Below, in pieces: positions 7,674-16,573 of a DNA stretch of 44,507 nt (the stretch's first letter is position 1; every line of letters begins with the position of its first letter). Below the pieces are notes generated by a model. That model was given only the letters and a program-made list of their open reading frames with translations, did not search any database and had not been told where the DNA came from. The stretch lies in NCBI GenBank assembly GCA_016183615.1, contig JACPEG010000051.1, positions 1 through 44,507 on the forward strand, in the 5' to 3' direction. This DNA comes from Betaproteobacteria bacterium (GTDB lineage: Bacteria; Pseudomonadota; Gammaproteobacteria; Burkholderiales; UBA6910). The position numbers and the translations under genes are program-made.

Positions 7674-9014
7674 TCACAGGCGCTTGACGAAGACCTTGGA
7701 ACGGCGCTGCAGGTTATAGAGGGCCCGGCGCTGGCGCGGCAGCATTTCAGCCGAGGACTCCTCGAAGCCGAGTTCCTCGAACCAGTGCTCGGCGCGCGTG
7801 GTGAGAACAAAGAGCCGGCGCAGGCCGCGCTTGCGGGCGAGGCTTTCGATCTGCTTCACCAGCAGCTCGCCGCAGCCGCGGTCGCGATGGTCCGGCAGCA
7901 CCGCGAGGCACGCGAGCTCCCCCGACTTCACGCCCGGAAACGGGTACAGGGCGGCGCAGCCTATGAGCATGCGGTCGTGCTCCAGCACCACGAAGCGGTC
8001 GATTTCCCGCTCCAGCAGTTCGCGGCCGCGGCGCACCAGCACGCCCTCGGCCTCCAGGGGCTCGATGATCTTCAGGATCGCGCCGATGTCGTCGATGCGC
8101 GCGGTGCGCAGCTTCTCCAGGGGCGCCTGGGCGATCATGGTGCCGATGCCGTCGTGGGTGAACAGCTCCAGCAGCAGCGCGCCGTCCACGTGGCGGCTCA
8201 CCAGGTGGGCGCGGGCGACGCCGCCGCGGCAGGCGCGGACCGCGCATGGGAGATAGAGCTGCACGTCGGCGGGCAGCCGCGCGGGCTTCGCCGCCGCCCG
8301 CTCCGCCGCATCCACCGTGAGCTCCCTCAGCAATTGGCCATCCTTGTCGGGAACCCCGGCGCTGTCCATGAGGAACACGAGCTTGGAGGCGCCGAGGGCC
8401 ACCGCCGCGCTCGCCGCCACGTCCTCCATGCTGAGATTGAAAATCTCGCCGGTGGGCGAGTAGCCCAGCGGTGAGAGCAGCACCACCTCTCCGGCGTCCA
8501 GGCGGCCGCGGATGGCGGCGGCATCGATCTTGCGCACCTCCCCGGTATGCAGCATGTCCACGCCATCGAGCACGCCGATAGGCTGGGCGGTGACAAAGTT
8601 GCCGCCGGCGACCCGGATATCGGCGTTGGCCATGGGGGAGTTGGGGAGTCCCATGGACAGCAGCGCCTCGATCTCGGCGCGCACCCGGCCCACCGACTCC
8701 TTCACGCATTGCAGCGCCGCGGCGTCGGTGATGCGCTTGCCCTGGACGAACCCGGTTTCCAGCCCCTTCTCGGCGAGCCGGGCCTCGATCTGGGGCCGCG
8801 CCCCGTGCGCCAGCACCAGCCGAATCCCGAGGCTCGCCAGCAGGCTGAAATCGTGGACCCGCTCGACGAACCTGCCGTCGGTCACCCCTTCGCCGCCGAA
8901 GGCCACCACGAAGGTTTGGCCCCGGAAGCCGTTCACGTAGGGTGCGACCGAGCGGAACCACTGCACGAAGCGGGTGGCGTCGAGCTGTTCTCTGCGGGAG
9001 ACTCTTTTGTTCAT
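7674..9014 (-). CDS. argA: N-acetylglutamate synthase (amino-acid N-acetyltransferase)
   Basis: ArgA catalyses the first step of arginine synthesis, acetylating glutamate with acetyl-CoA. The 446-residue protein has the expected order: an amino-acid-kinase-like domain (about 25-290; FVVAFGGEGV, LVLAHGARPQIE, VVLLSPLGYSPTGE, VFLMDSAGV) that normally binds arginine for feedback inhibition, then a GNAT acetyltransferase domain (about 295-446; ELACLAVLPDHRDRGCGE is the acetyl-CoA loop and LTTRAEHWFEELGF lies near the C-terminus). The start has no strong ribosome-binding site. Two perfect hairpins lie upstream. It is on the same strand as rsmE and yggX but separated from both by more than 200 bp. 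Confidence 0.95.
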   Translation of the reverse strand: MNKRVSRREQLDATRFVQWFRSVAPYVNGFRGQTFVVAFGGEGVTDGRFVERVHDFSLLASLGIRLVLAHGARPQIEARLAEKGLETGFVQGKRITDAAALQCVKESVGRVRAEIEALLSMGLPNSPMANADIRVAGGNFVTAQPIGVLDGVDMLHTGEVRKIDAAAIRGRLDAGEVVLLSPLGYSPTGEIFNLSMEDVAASAAVALGASKLVFLMDSAGVPDKDGQLLRELTVDAAERAAAKPARLPADVQLYLPCAVRACRGGVARAHLVSRHVDGALLLELFTHDGIGTMIAQAPLEKLRTARIDDIGAILKIIEPLEAEGVLVRRGRELLEREIDRFVVLEHDRMLIGCAALYPFPGVKSGELACLAVLPDHRDRGCGELLVKQIESLARKRGLRRLFVLTTRAEHWFEELGFEESSAEMLPRQRRALYNLQRRSKVFVKRL

Positions 9015-9107
9015 AGGGAGTAAAGCGTTTCAGCAAGCGCGTTGGCGGCGGCGACCGGTCCCAATACTAACCAGTCGTCGTTCAAATTCAAAGGGCGACA
9101 CCGGTAG

Positions 9108-9134
9108 GTTGGGCTTCGCCCCGCGAAGCCCAAC
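9108..9134. repeat. perfect 12-bp hairpin 1, GTTGGGCTTCGC family
   Basis: GTTGGGCTTCGC at 9108-9119 pairs perfectly with its complement at 9123-9134 across a 3-base loop. It sits in the 214-bp space between argA and rsmE (both minus strand). It shares the outer sequence GTTGGGCT with a second hairpin 24 bp away. Palindromes with this GTTGGGC core are common dispersed intergenic repeats in betaproteobacteria. It may end or stabilise the rsmE transcript, but has no T-tract. Confidence 0.8.
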
Positions 9135-9158
9135 GGTCCCGTAGGCCTATCGCCTCAT

Positions 9159-9191
9159 GTTGGGCTGAAGGTCACGGGCCTTCAGCCCAAC
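9159..9191. repeat. perfect 13-bp hairpin 2, GTTGGGCTGAAGG family
   Basis: GTTGGGCTGAAGG at 9159-9171 pairs perfectly with its complement at 9179-9191 across a 7-base loop. It begins 37 bp from the end of rsmE. Together with hairpin 1 it gives two stable stems in tandem, which would be expected to reduce read-through from rsmE into argA. Confidence 0.8.
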
Positions 9192-9228
9192 CTGCACCAC
9201 CTCGCTTCCCGCAGGCGGCGGAGCAATG

Positions 9229-9969
9229 TCAAAACTCCCCCCACAGGGCGTGCATGGCCGCCAGCGCCGCCAGCGCCACCGTTTCGGTGCGCAGCACCCG
9301 TTCCCCCAGCCGCACCGGCAGGAACCCGCCCGCCACCGCCGCCCGGCTCTCCTCCTCGTTCCACCCGCCTTCCGGTCCCACCAGGAGCGCGACCTCGCCC
9401 CGGGGCTTCGGCAGGGCGCTCAGGCGCGTTGCCGCTTCCGGCGCCAGCAGAATCCGCAGAGCATCCGGCGCAGCGGCCGGGATGCCCGCGATCCAGGCCG
9501 GAAACGGCTGCAGCGGCGCCAGTTCCGGCACCCGGTTGCGTCCGCACTGCTCGCAGGCCGAAATCATGACCCCGCGCCAGTGGACGGCACGCTTGTCCGC
9601 CCGCTCCCCGTGGAGCCGCACCACGCTGCGGGCCGCAACCACGGGCTGGACCGCGCCCACGCCCAGCTCCACCGCCTTTTGCAGCAGCCAGTCCATGCGC
9701 TCGGCGCTGCACAGGCCCTGCACCAGGCGAACCCGGAGCTCGGATTCCCGATCCACGTCGCGCCATTCCAGAACGCTGGTGGCAACTCGGCCCCGATCGG
9801 CCCGGGAGATTCGCGCCACGTATTCGCCGCCCCCGCCGTTGAACAGCACGACGCCGTCGCCGGGCTGGAGCCGCAGCACCCGCAGCGCATGGTGGGCGGC
9901 GGCCTCCGGCAGCGCGACTTCGGCCCCGACAGCAATCGGCCCGGGACAATAGAAACGTGGCAGACTCAT
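9229..9969 (-). CDS. rsmE: 16S rRNA m3U1498 methyltransferase
   Basis: RsmE methylates N3 of U1498 in the decoding centre of 16S rRNA. The 246-residue product has an N-terminal PUA-like domain starting MSLPRFYC and a C-terminal SPOUT domain whose knot motifs are visible: LLVGPEGGWNEEE and LGERVLRTETVALAAL. The start at 9969 was chosen because family similarity begins there; the open frame extends much further upstream only because the opposite-strand gene is GC-rich. No clear ribosome-binding site. It is divergent from the thioredoxin-like gene, with 75 bp between them. Confidence 0.93.
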   Translation of the reverse strand: MSLPRFYCPGPIAVGAEVALPEAAAHHALRVLRLQPGDGVVLFNGGGGEYVARISRADRGRVATSVLEWRDVDRESELRVRLVQGLCSAERMDWLLQKAVELGVGAVQPVVAARSVVRLHGERADKRAVHWRGVMISACEQCGRNRVPELAPLQPFPAWIAGIPAAAPDALRILLAPEAATRLSALPKPRGEVALLVGPEGGWNEEESRAAVAGGFLPVRLGERVLRTETVALAALAAMHALWGEF

Positions 9970-10044
9970 GGCAACGCACTGATTTCGAACATGATAGACT
10001 AGCGCACGCGGCCCCGCGAGCGGGGCGCGCCGGAGGATTCCGAC

Positions 10045-10599
10045 ATGGTGAGCCTGGAAACACCCATCTGCAATTTCGGCTGGAAGGCCGTGGATTTCGA
10101 CCTGCGCGGCGTGGACGGCAAGCGCTACCGGCTGGCCGACGTGCGCGGGAAAAGCGGCCTGCTGCTGATGTTCATCTGCAACCACTGCCCCTACGTGAAG
10201 GCAGTGCGCAGCCGCATCGTGCGGGACTGCGCCGAGCTCGCCGGGCATGGCGTCGGCGCCATTGCCATCATGTCCAACGATCCCGCGGATTATCCCGAGG
10301 ACTCCTTCGACAACATGGTGAAGGTGGCCAAGGAATTCCGCTTCCCCTTCCCCTACGTGTGGGACGAGACCCAGGCGGTGGCGAAAGCCTACGGCGCGGT
10401 GTGCACGCCCGACTTTTTCGGCTTCAACGCAGACCTGGAGCTCCAGTACCGGGGTCGGCTGGATGCCTCCCGCAAGGAGACCGTCCCCGACGCCCGCCGC
10501 GACCTGTTGGAGGCCATGCTGCAGGTGGCGAAAACCGGCAAGGGCCCGGCGCAGCAGATTCCCTCCATGGGTTGTTCCATCAAGTGGCGCGGGGAATAG
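10045..10599 (+). CDS. thioredoxin-like (AhpC/TSA-type) protein
   Basis: A 184-residue thioredoxin-fold protein of the peroxiredoxin-like family with a CNHCPYVK motif; the two Cys are residues 45 and 48, replacing the usual thioredoxin CGPC. Proteins of this group are predicted cytoplasmic thiol oxidoreductases or peroxidases; the substrate is unknown. No signal peptide is seen. The start has GGAGG nine bases upstream. A short GC hairpin (CCCCGCGAGCGGGG) lies in the leader. The inositol-phosphatase gene follows 34 bp downstream and may be co-transcribed. Confidence 0.88.
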   Translation: MVSLETPICNFGWKAVDFDLRGVDGKRYRLADVRGKSGLLLMFICNHCPYVKAVRSRIVRDCAELAGHGVGAIAIMSNDPADYPEDSFDNMVKVAKEFRFPFPYVWDETQAVAKAYGAVCTPDFFGFNADLELQYRGRLDASRKETVPDARRDLLEAMLQVAKTGKGPAQQIPSMGCSIKWRGE

Positions 10600-10633
10600 C
10601 GCCCCCGGGATTTCCCCCAGCCCCGTCCTCCTT

Positions 10634-11416
10634 ATGCTGGATTCCGTGATCGCCGCCGTGCGGGGCGTCGCCCGGCAGGAAATCATCCCCCGCTATCTGA
10701 AGGTGGCGCACCAGCGCAAGAGCGACGGGAGTCTCTTCACCGAAGCGGACATCGCCGCCCAGGAGGTTCTGGGCAAGGTACTGAAAACCATCCATCCCGG
10801 CCCGCTGGTGGGAGAGGAAATGTCGCAGGACGAGCAATCCACCCGCTGGCTGGAGGGCGCCGGGGGGCTGTGGTGCGTGGATCCCATCGACGGCACCTCC
10901 AACTTCGTGAACGGCCTGCCCTATTTCGCCGTGTCGGTGGCGCTGATGCGCCAGGGCCGACCGGTGCTGGGCGTGGTGTACGACCCGGTGGCCGACGAGG
11001 TGTTCTACGCCGAGCAAGGCAAGGGCGCGTACCTCAACGGCGAGAAGCTGCCCATCAAGGACCAGGTGCCGACGCTGCGCGCCGCCATGGCGAGCGTGGA
11101 CCTGAAGCGCCTGCCCGCCAAGCTCGCGCTGGAGCTCGCGGCCCATCCACCGTATTCCTCCCAGCGCAATTTCGGCGCCAGTACCCTGGAGTGGTGCTAC
11201 ACTGCCGCCGGCCGTTTCGACCTGTACCTGCACGGCGGCCAGAAGCTGTGGGATTACGCGGCCGGCGCCCTCATCCTGGCGGAAGCCGGGGGCAGCATGT
11301 GCAGCCTGGAAAAGGACGAATTCTGGAGCGGCAACCTGTGGAAGCGCTCGGTGATCGCGGCCCTCGATCCCGGCCTGTTCCAGGAATGGAAGACCTGGAT
11401 TCGCGAGCGCCAGTAG
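10634..11416 (+). CDS. inositol monophosphatase family phosphatase
   Basis: A 260-residue Mg-dependent phosphatase of the inositol monophosphatase family. The metal-binding motifs are GEE at residues 60-62, DPIDGTSN at 83-90 and WDYAAG near residue 207. Members dephosphorylate inositol phosphate, histidinol phosphate or 3'-phosphoadenosine 5'-phosphate, and the sequence alone does not decide which. The ATG at 10634 is used because the family begins there, although no ribosome-binding site precedes it and an open frame extends further upstream. It lies 44 bp before trkA. Confidence 0.88.
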   Translation: MLDSVIAAVRGVARQEIIPRYLKVAHQRKSDGSLFTEADIAAQEVLGKVLKTIHPGPLVGEEMSQDEQSTRWLEGAGGLWCVDPIDGTSNFVNGLPYFAVSVALMRQGRPVLGVVYDPVADEVFYAEQGKGAYLNGEKLPIKDQVPTLRAAMASVDLKRLPAKLALELAAHPPYSSQRNFGASTLEWCYTAAGRFDLYLHGGQKLWDYAAGALILAEAGGSMCSLEKDEFWSGNLWKRSVIAALDPGLFQEWKTWIRERQ

Positions 11417-11460
11417 GCATGCGGCCGCGACAACGAATCTGACGAGCTTTCCCAACAACC

Positions 11461-12888
11461 ATGAAAATCGTCATCCTCGGAGCCGGGCGCGTCGGCTCCA
11501 CCGTGGCCGAGAGCCTGGTGGGTGAAGCCAACGACATCACGGTGGTGGACACCAACGGTCCGCGGCTCAAGCTGCTGCAGGACCGGCTCGACCTGCGCGC
11601 CGTGGTGGGCAATGGCTCCCACCCCTCGATTCTCGCCAATGCCGGCGCGGCGGACGCGGACATGCTGCTCGCGGTGACCCAGAGCGACGAGACTAACATG
11701 GTCGCCTGCAAGCTCGCGGCCACGGTGTTCAACGTCCCGACCAAGATCGCGCGCATCCGCTCCGCTGACTTCCTGTCGCACCCGGAGCTGTTCTCGCCGG
11801 ACAATTTCTGCGTGGACCACGCGATCTGCCCGGAGCAGATCCTCACCGACTACGTGGGCAAGCTGATCGAGTTCCCGGAGGCGCTGCAGGTGGTGGACTT
11901 CGCCAACGGCCGGGTGCGGCTGGTGGCGGTGCGCGCCTTCCACGGCGGACCGCTGGTGGGAAACGAGCTGCAGCACCTGCGCGCCCACATGCCGCACATC
12001 GACACCCGGGTCGCGGCCATCTACCGCAGGGACCGGCCCATCATTCCCGAGGGCAACACGGTGCTGGAGGCGGGGGACGAGGTATTCTTCATCGCCGCCG
12101 CCGAAAACATCCGCAGCGTGATGCGCGAGCTGCGGCGCATGGACAAGCCGGTCAAAAGGGTGATGCTGGCCGGCGGCGGCAACATCGGACGGCGGCTGGC
12201 GAAAACCCTGGAGGGCGACTACCAGGTGAAGATCATCGAGTTCGACAAGCGCGCCTGCGAGCGCCTCGCTTCCGACTGCCACAAGGCGCTGGTGCTCAAC
12301 GGCGACTGCACCGACGAGGAGCTGCTGGAAGCGGAGAACGTCGCCGACATGGACGTTTACTGCGCGCTCACCAACGACGACGAGAACAACATCATGTCGT
12401 CGCTGCTCGCCAAGCGCATGGGCGCCCGGAAAGTGGTGTCGCTGATCAACCGCGGCGCCTACGTGGACCTGGTCCAGGGCGGCCAGATCGACGTGGCGAT
12501 TTCACCGTCCCAGGCCACCATCGGCTCGCTGCTGGCCCACGTGCGGCGCGGCGACGTGGCGGCGGTGCACTCCCTGCGCCGCGGCGCCGCCGAGGCGCTG
12601 GAGCTGGTGGCCCACGGCGACGCCAAATCGTCCAAGGTGGTGGGGCGCCGCATCGAGGACATCAAGCTGCCGAAGGGCGCCACCATCGGCGCCATCGTGC
12701 GCCGCGCTGCACGCCCGGTGACCGAGCGCATCGACGACACCCTGGCGGTGGAACACGACACGCGGGTGCTGATGGGCCACCACGACACCGTGATCGAGCC
12801 CGACGACCACGTGATCGTGTTCGTCATCAACAAGCAGATGATTCCCCAGGTGGAGAAGCTGTTCCAGGTGGACGTCGGCTTTCTCTGA
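11461..12888 (+). CDS. trkA: Trk potassium uptake regulatory subunit TrkA
   Basis: TrkA is the cytoplasmic NAD(H)-binding gate of the Trk K+ transporter. This 475-residue copy has the normal double-RCK layout. The first Rossmann motif GAGRVGSTVAE is at residues 7-17 and the second, AGGGNIGRRLAKTL, near 237-250. A TrkA_C-type domain follows each half (about 145-225 and 380-475). It is 6 bp upstream of trkH, so the two subunits are made from one message and probably translationally coupled. Confidence 0.97.
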   Translation: MKIVILGAGRVGSTVAESLVGEANDITVVDTNGPRLKLLQDRLDLRAVVGNGSHPSILANAGAADADMLLAVTQSDETNMVACKLAATVFNVPTKIARIRSADFLSHPELFSPDNFCVDHAICPEQILTDYVGKLIEFPEALQVVDFANGRVRLVAVRAFHGGPLVGNELQHLRAHMPHIDTRVAAIYRRDRPIIPEGNTVLEAGDEVFFIAAAENIRSVMRELRRMDKPVKRVMLAGGGNIGRRLAKTLEGDYQVKIIEFDKRACERLASDCHKALVLNGDCTDEELLEAENVADMDVYCALTNDDENNIMSSLLAKRMGARKVVSLINRGAYVDLVQGGQIDVAISPSQATIGSLLAHVRRGDVAAVHSLRRGAAEALELVAHGDAKSSKVVGRRIEDIKLPKGATIGAIVRRAARPVTERIDDTLAVEHDTRVLMGHHDTVIEPDDHVIVFVINKQMIPQVEKLFQVDVGFL

Positions 12889-12894
12889 GATTCC

Positions 12895-14352
12895 ATGGGT
12901 TCGTTTCTGGGCGTTGCCCACGTCATCGGGCCGGTAATCGTGATTTTCGCGCTTACCATGCTGGCCCCCCTGAGCCTCGCCTTTTTCGGCGGCGACGCGG
13001 CGCTCTACGCCTATGACGAAAGCATCCTGATCGCCGTGGCGGCCGGAGGGTTCCTCTGGCTGGCGACCCGCAGGCACAAGAGAGAGCTCCAGCCCCGCGA
13101 CGGCTTCCTTCTGGTTTCCCTGGTCTGGGCGGTGCTCCCGGCGTTCGCGGCGCTGCCGCTGCTGATATACATGCCCCAATTGAGCTTCACCGACGCGTAC
13201 TTCGAAACCGCATCCGCCCTTACCACCACCGGCGCCACCGTCCTCACCGGTCTCGATACCCTTCCCCCGTCCGTCAACCTGTGGCGGCACCTGCTGCAAT
13301 GGCTCGGCGGCATGGGCATCATCGTGTTGGCGGTGGCGATCCTTCCCCTGCTGGGGGTCGGGGGGCGGGAGATGTTCAAGGCCGAGACGCCGGGCCCCAT
13401 GAAGGACGCCAAGCTCACGCCGCGAATCGCCGAAACGGCGAAGAACCTCTGGCTGGTTTATGCCGCCATAACGCTCGCCTGCATCATCGCCCTCAAGATC
13501 GCCGGCATGTCCTGGCTCGATGCCGTGAGCCACGCCTTTTCGGCCATGTCCCTCGGCGGGTTTTCGACCCATGACGCAAGCGTCGGTTTCTTCGACTCGC
13601 CGGCGATCGAGGCCGTGCTCATCGTGTTCATGACGCTGGCGGGGATCAATTTCGCGACTCATTTTCTCGCTTGGCGCGGGAGATCTCTCGGCGCATACCT
13701 CCGAGACGCCGAAGCCGTTGCGTTTGTCCTGCTAATGGTGGCGAGCTGCATCGGCATCGGCTGGTACCTGTGGATCATGGGAACCTACGAATCTTTCTGG
13801 ACCGCACTGCGGCACGCCAGCTTCAACCTCATTTCCGTTGCCACCGACTGCGGCTACGCCAGCGTGGATTTCGACAAGTGGCCGATTTTTGCGCCCCTGT
13901 GGATGCTGTTCCTGAGCTGCGTTGCCGTGAGCTCCGGCTCCACCGGGGGCGGCATCAAGATGATCCGCACCATCGTCCAGTACAAGCAAAGCCAGCGCGA
14001 GCTGGTCAAGCTGCTGCATCCGGCGGTGGTCAACCCCCTGAAAATCGGCGGCCAGGTGATACCCAACAACGTCGTGTTCTCGGTGCAGGGGTTCATTTTT
14101 CTGTACTTCATGAGCATCGTGATCCTCACCTTCGTGCTCATGGCGAGCGGGCTCGACTATATCAGCGCATTCTCGGCCATCATCGCCTGCATCAACAACA
14201 TGGGCCCGGGCCTCAACCAGGTGGGCCCGGCCGCCAACTACCAGGTTCTCACGGATTTCCAGACCTGGGTGTGTTCGTTTGCCATGATCCTCGGGCGGCT
14301 CGAGGTGTTCACGCTGCTCATCATCTTCACGCCCGCGTTCTGGCAAAAGTAG
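12895..14352 (+). CDS. trkH: Trk potassium uptake channel subunit TrkH
   Basis: TrkH is the K+-translocating membrane subunit (485 aa, usual length) with about ten predicted membrane segments and four pore repeats. Visible filter-like segments are SALTTTGATVL in the first repeat, FSAMSLGGFSTHD in the second, SVATDCGYAS in the third and INNMGPGLNQVGP in the fourth. The glycine-rich SSGSTGGGIKMIRT gating loop is intact. It directly follows trkA. A short perfect hairpin overlaps its stop codon and may mark the end of the operon. Confidence 0.97.
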   Translation: MGSFLGVAHVIGPVIVIFALTMLAPLSLAFFGGDAALYAYDESILIAVAAGGFLWLATRRHKRELQPRDGFLLVSLVWAVLPAFAALPLLIYMPQLSFTDAYFETASALTTTGATVLTGLDTLPPSVNLWRHLLQWLGGMGIIVLAVAILPLLGVGGREMFKAETPGPMKDAKLTPRIAETAKNLWLVYAAITLACIIALKIAGMSWLDAVSHAFSAMSLGGFSTHDASVGFFDSPAIEAVLIVFMTLAGINFATHFLAWRGRSLGAYLRDAEAVAFVLLMVASCIGIGWYLWIMGTYESFWTALRHASFNLISVATDCGYASVDFDKWPIFAPLWMLFLSCVAVSSGSTGGGIKMIRTIVQYKQSQRELVKLLHPAVVNPLKIGGQVIPNNVVFSVQGFIFLYFMSIVILTFVLMASGLDYISAFSAIIACINNMGPGLNQVGPAANYQVLTDFQTWVCSFAMILGRLEVFTLLIIFTPAFWQK

Positions 14353-14366
14353 GCCGCTCCGGCCTA
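14350..14366 (+). terminator. 7-bp hairpin overlapping the trkH stop codon
   Basis: TAGGCCG and CGGCCTA form a perfect 7-bp stem with a CTC loop, starting at the first base of the trkH stop codon. No run of T follows, so an intrinsic terminator is unproven; it may only stabilise the trkAH message 3' end. Confidence 0.3.
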
Positions 14367-14438
14367 AGATGAAGTAGGCGCGGCCCCCTTGCCTGCCGGT
14401 CGCGCGGCCAGTGCGCCCAATTATCGAGGAACAAGAAA

Positions 14439-16187
14439 ATGAGCCCGAAGACCCCCATCGACGCCCTGTTCAAGGCCTGGATTCCCGATCCCAAGCGGGT
14501 GGGCGAGGCCGAGGAGCATCTCGCCAAGATCCTGGATCCCTTCGGCATCGGCAAGGCCATCGTCGAGATGCAGGTGGCGTGGCTCACCCACCCGCAGGAT
14601 CTCACCGATGCGCTGGCAAGGTTCACGCGAGACCTCGAGCAGCTGCAGATGCACCTGTGGAACCAGACCACGGGCGCCGAGAAGGAGGAGCCGGTGAAGG
14701 CGGTCGAGGGCGACGAGCGCTTCGCGGACCCGATGTGGACCGAGCTTCCGGCGTTTTCGGCGATGAAGCAGTACTACCTGCTGGTCACGCGCTGGCTGCA
14801 GGACACCCTCTATCACACGCCCGGCGTCCCCGCCAGGGACAAGCGCAAGGCCACGTTCTGGGTGCGGCAGTGGCTCAACGCCATCGCGCCCTCCAACTAT
14901 CTGCTCACCAACCCGGTCGCGATCCAGAAATTCTTCGAGACCGGCGGGGAATCCATGGTGAGCGGCCTGAAGCACTGGCTCGACGACCTGCGGGTGGGCG
15001 ACGTGCAGATGGTGGAGCGTTCCGGGTTCCAGGTGGGCAAGAACCTCGCCACCACCCCGGGCGCGGTGGTCTATCGCAACGAGCTGCTGGAAGTGATCCA
15101 CTACGCGGCGACCACCGACAAGGTGCGCGAAATCCCGATCGTCATCATCGCGCCCTGGATCAACAAGTTCTACATCCTCGACCTCAACCCCAGGAAGAGC
15201 CTGGTGCGCTTCCTCACCGACCAGGGCTTCTCGGTATTCATCACCAGCTGGAAGAACCCCGGCCCGAACCTCGCCCACACCAGTTTCGACGATTACATGC
15301 TGAAGGGGGTGCTGCAGGCGATCGAGGTGGCCCGCGCCGTGGGCGGCGCGCCGCGGGTGCATGCCGTGGGCTACTGCCTCGGCGGCACCACGCTGGCCGC
15401 GCTCATGGCCTGGCTCAACCGGGAGCACCCGCGCGAGGAGGACGTGCCGGTCGCCCACTGGACCCTGTTCACCACGTTGGTGGATTTCTCGCGCCCGGGC
15501 GCGATCGAGGTGTTCATCGACGAGGACAGCATCGAGGGGCTGGAAGAGGTGATGAGGAACCAGGGCTATCTCGACGGCCGGGAGATGGGCCGCGCGTTCC
15601 GCATGCTGCGCAGTAACAGCCTCATCTGGTACTACTTCGTGCACGGCTATCTCTACGGCGAGACGCCGCCGGCGTTCGACGTGCTGTACTGGAACACGGA
15701 TGTGACGCGGCTGCCCGCCGCCATGCACGGGTTCTACCTGCGGGAGTTCTACCTGAAGAACAAGCTGATCCAGAAGGATGCGGTGACGCTGGCCGGCCAT
15801 CCCATCGACTTCGGCCTGATCCGCCAGCCGCTCTATGCCGTGGGCTGCGAGGAAGATCACATCGCGCCGTGGAAGGCCACCTACAGCCTGGGCGGGCGCA
15901 TTCCCGCGCCGGCCCGCTACACCCTCTCCAGCTCGGGGCACATCCTGGGCATCGTCAACCCGCCGGTCACCCCGCCCAAGCGCTGGTACTGGACCGGTCC
16001 CATCCGTCACGACGCCTCGGCCGACGAGTGGCTGAAGGCCCAGCAGCGGATCCAAGGCACCTGGTGGGAGGATTGGGTGGCCTGGCTGAACGAGGGCTGC
16101 GGCGAACTGAAGGACCCGCTTTCCCTGGTGACTGCCGAATACCCCCGGCTCGCCGAGGCGCCGGGGCTCTACGTCCTGGAATCCTAG
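14439..16187 (+). CDS. phaC: class I poly(3-hydroxyalkanoate) synthase
   Basis: PhaC polymerises 3-hydroxyacyl-CoA into PHA granules. The 582-residue protein has an N-terminal PhaC_N region and an alpha/beta-hydrolase core. The lipase-like box GYCLGG carries the nucleophile Cys313; the other catalytic residues are Asp473 (in CEEDHIAPW) and His501 (in SSGHILGIVNPP). Length and motifs fit class I enzymes that work without PhaE or PhaR. The ATG is preceded by GAGGAA eight bases upstream. No phaA, phaB, phasin or phaR is adjacent, so the rest of the pathway must lie elsewhere. Together with the polyphosphate genes it indicates storage-polymer capacity. Confidence 0.96.
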   Translation: MSPKTPIDALFKAWIPDPKRVGEAEEHLAKILDPFGIGKAIVEMQVAWLTHPQDLTDALARFTRDLEQLQMHLWNQTTGAEKEEPVKAVEGDERFADPMWTELPAFSAMKQYYLLVTRWLQDTLYHTPGVPARDKRKATFWVRQWLNAIAPSNYLLTNPVAIQKFFETGGESMVSGLKHWLDDLRVGDVQMVERSGFQVGKNLATTPGAVVYRNELLEVIHYAATTDKVREIPIVIIAPWINKFYILDLNPRKSLVRFLTDQGFSVFITSWKNPGPNLAHTSFDDYMLKGVLQAIEVARAVGGAPRVHAVGYCLGGTTLAALMAWLNREHPREEDVPVAHWTLFTTLVDFSRPGAIEVFIDEDSIEGLEEVMRNQGYLDGREMGRAFRMLRSNSLIWYYFVHGYLYGETPPAFDVLYWNTDVTRLPAAMHGFYLREFYLKNKLIQKDAVTLAGHPIDFGLIRQPLYAVGCEEDHIAPWKATYSLGGRIPAPARYTLSSSGHILGIVNPPVTPPKRWYWTGPIRHDASADEWLKAQQRIQGTWWEDWVAWLNEGCGELKDPLSLVTAEYPRLAEAPGLYVLES

Positions 16188-16280
16188 GAAACCTCGACTC
16201 GTCCATCGCGCCACGGCCTGAATCCCGCCGGCGGCAAGGCTTCGCCGAATCCCGGGATACGGCCTTTTTCGCGCTTCCTA

Positions 16281-16301
16281 AAATTGGCAATCTGCCAATT
16301 T
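16281..16301. promoter_or_regulatory. perfect palindrome, candidate operator
   Basis: AAATTGGCA, a 3-base spacer ATC, then TGCCAATTT: a perfect 9-bp inverted repeat in an AT-rich pocket of an otherwise GC-rich region. It lies about 260-280 bp upstream of the predicted sigma-54 start site, a distance at which enhancer-binding proteins can act. It could also belong to the phaC 3' end. The binding protein is unknown. Confidence 0.45.
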
Positions 16302-16537
16302 AACAGTTTCCCGGAAACGGGAATTCAACTTTCCAGCCCGAATGACCGGGCAGAAACCAAGTTTCCACCGAGAGTCCGGTGTGGCGTTCCCAGGGTTACC
16401 CCGGAAGCCCGCAGGGAAGCATTAAAAATACCGGGGAAACAGCGTACTGGGGCCAATACCCCAAGCGGTTTCGCGGATCGGACCCAGGCTTGGCGTTTCG
16501 GCAAACACCGCCGGAACCCAAGCCGCCTCCGGCGCCC

Positions 16538-16551
16538 GGCACGTTGTTTGC
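16538..16551 (+). promoter_or_regulatory. sigma-54 (RpoN) promoter of the Pil-Chp operon
   Basis: CGGCACGTTGTTTGCA contains the invariant GG (16538-16539) and GC (16550-16551) with exactly 10 bases between them. It matches the RpoN consensus TGGCACG-N4-TTGC at all but the first T. The predicted start is near 16563, about 70 bp before the first gene's ATG. This implies control by an enhancer-binding protein. Confidence 0.75.
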
Positions 16552-16573
16552 AGTAATGCCTGTGCAGTGTTCA

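Noticed and set aside
9970..10686. N-terminal extension of rsmE
   Set aside because: The open frame continues upstream over the divergent thioredoxin-like gene, but RsmE homology starts at MSLPRFYC.
14350..14366. Strong intrinsic terminator after trkH
   Set aside because: The hairpin is perfect but no T-tract follows; kept only as a low-confidence feature.
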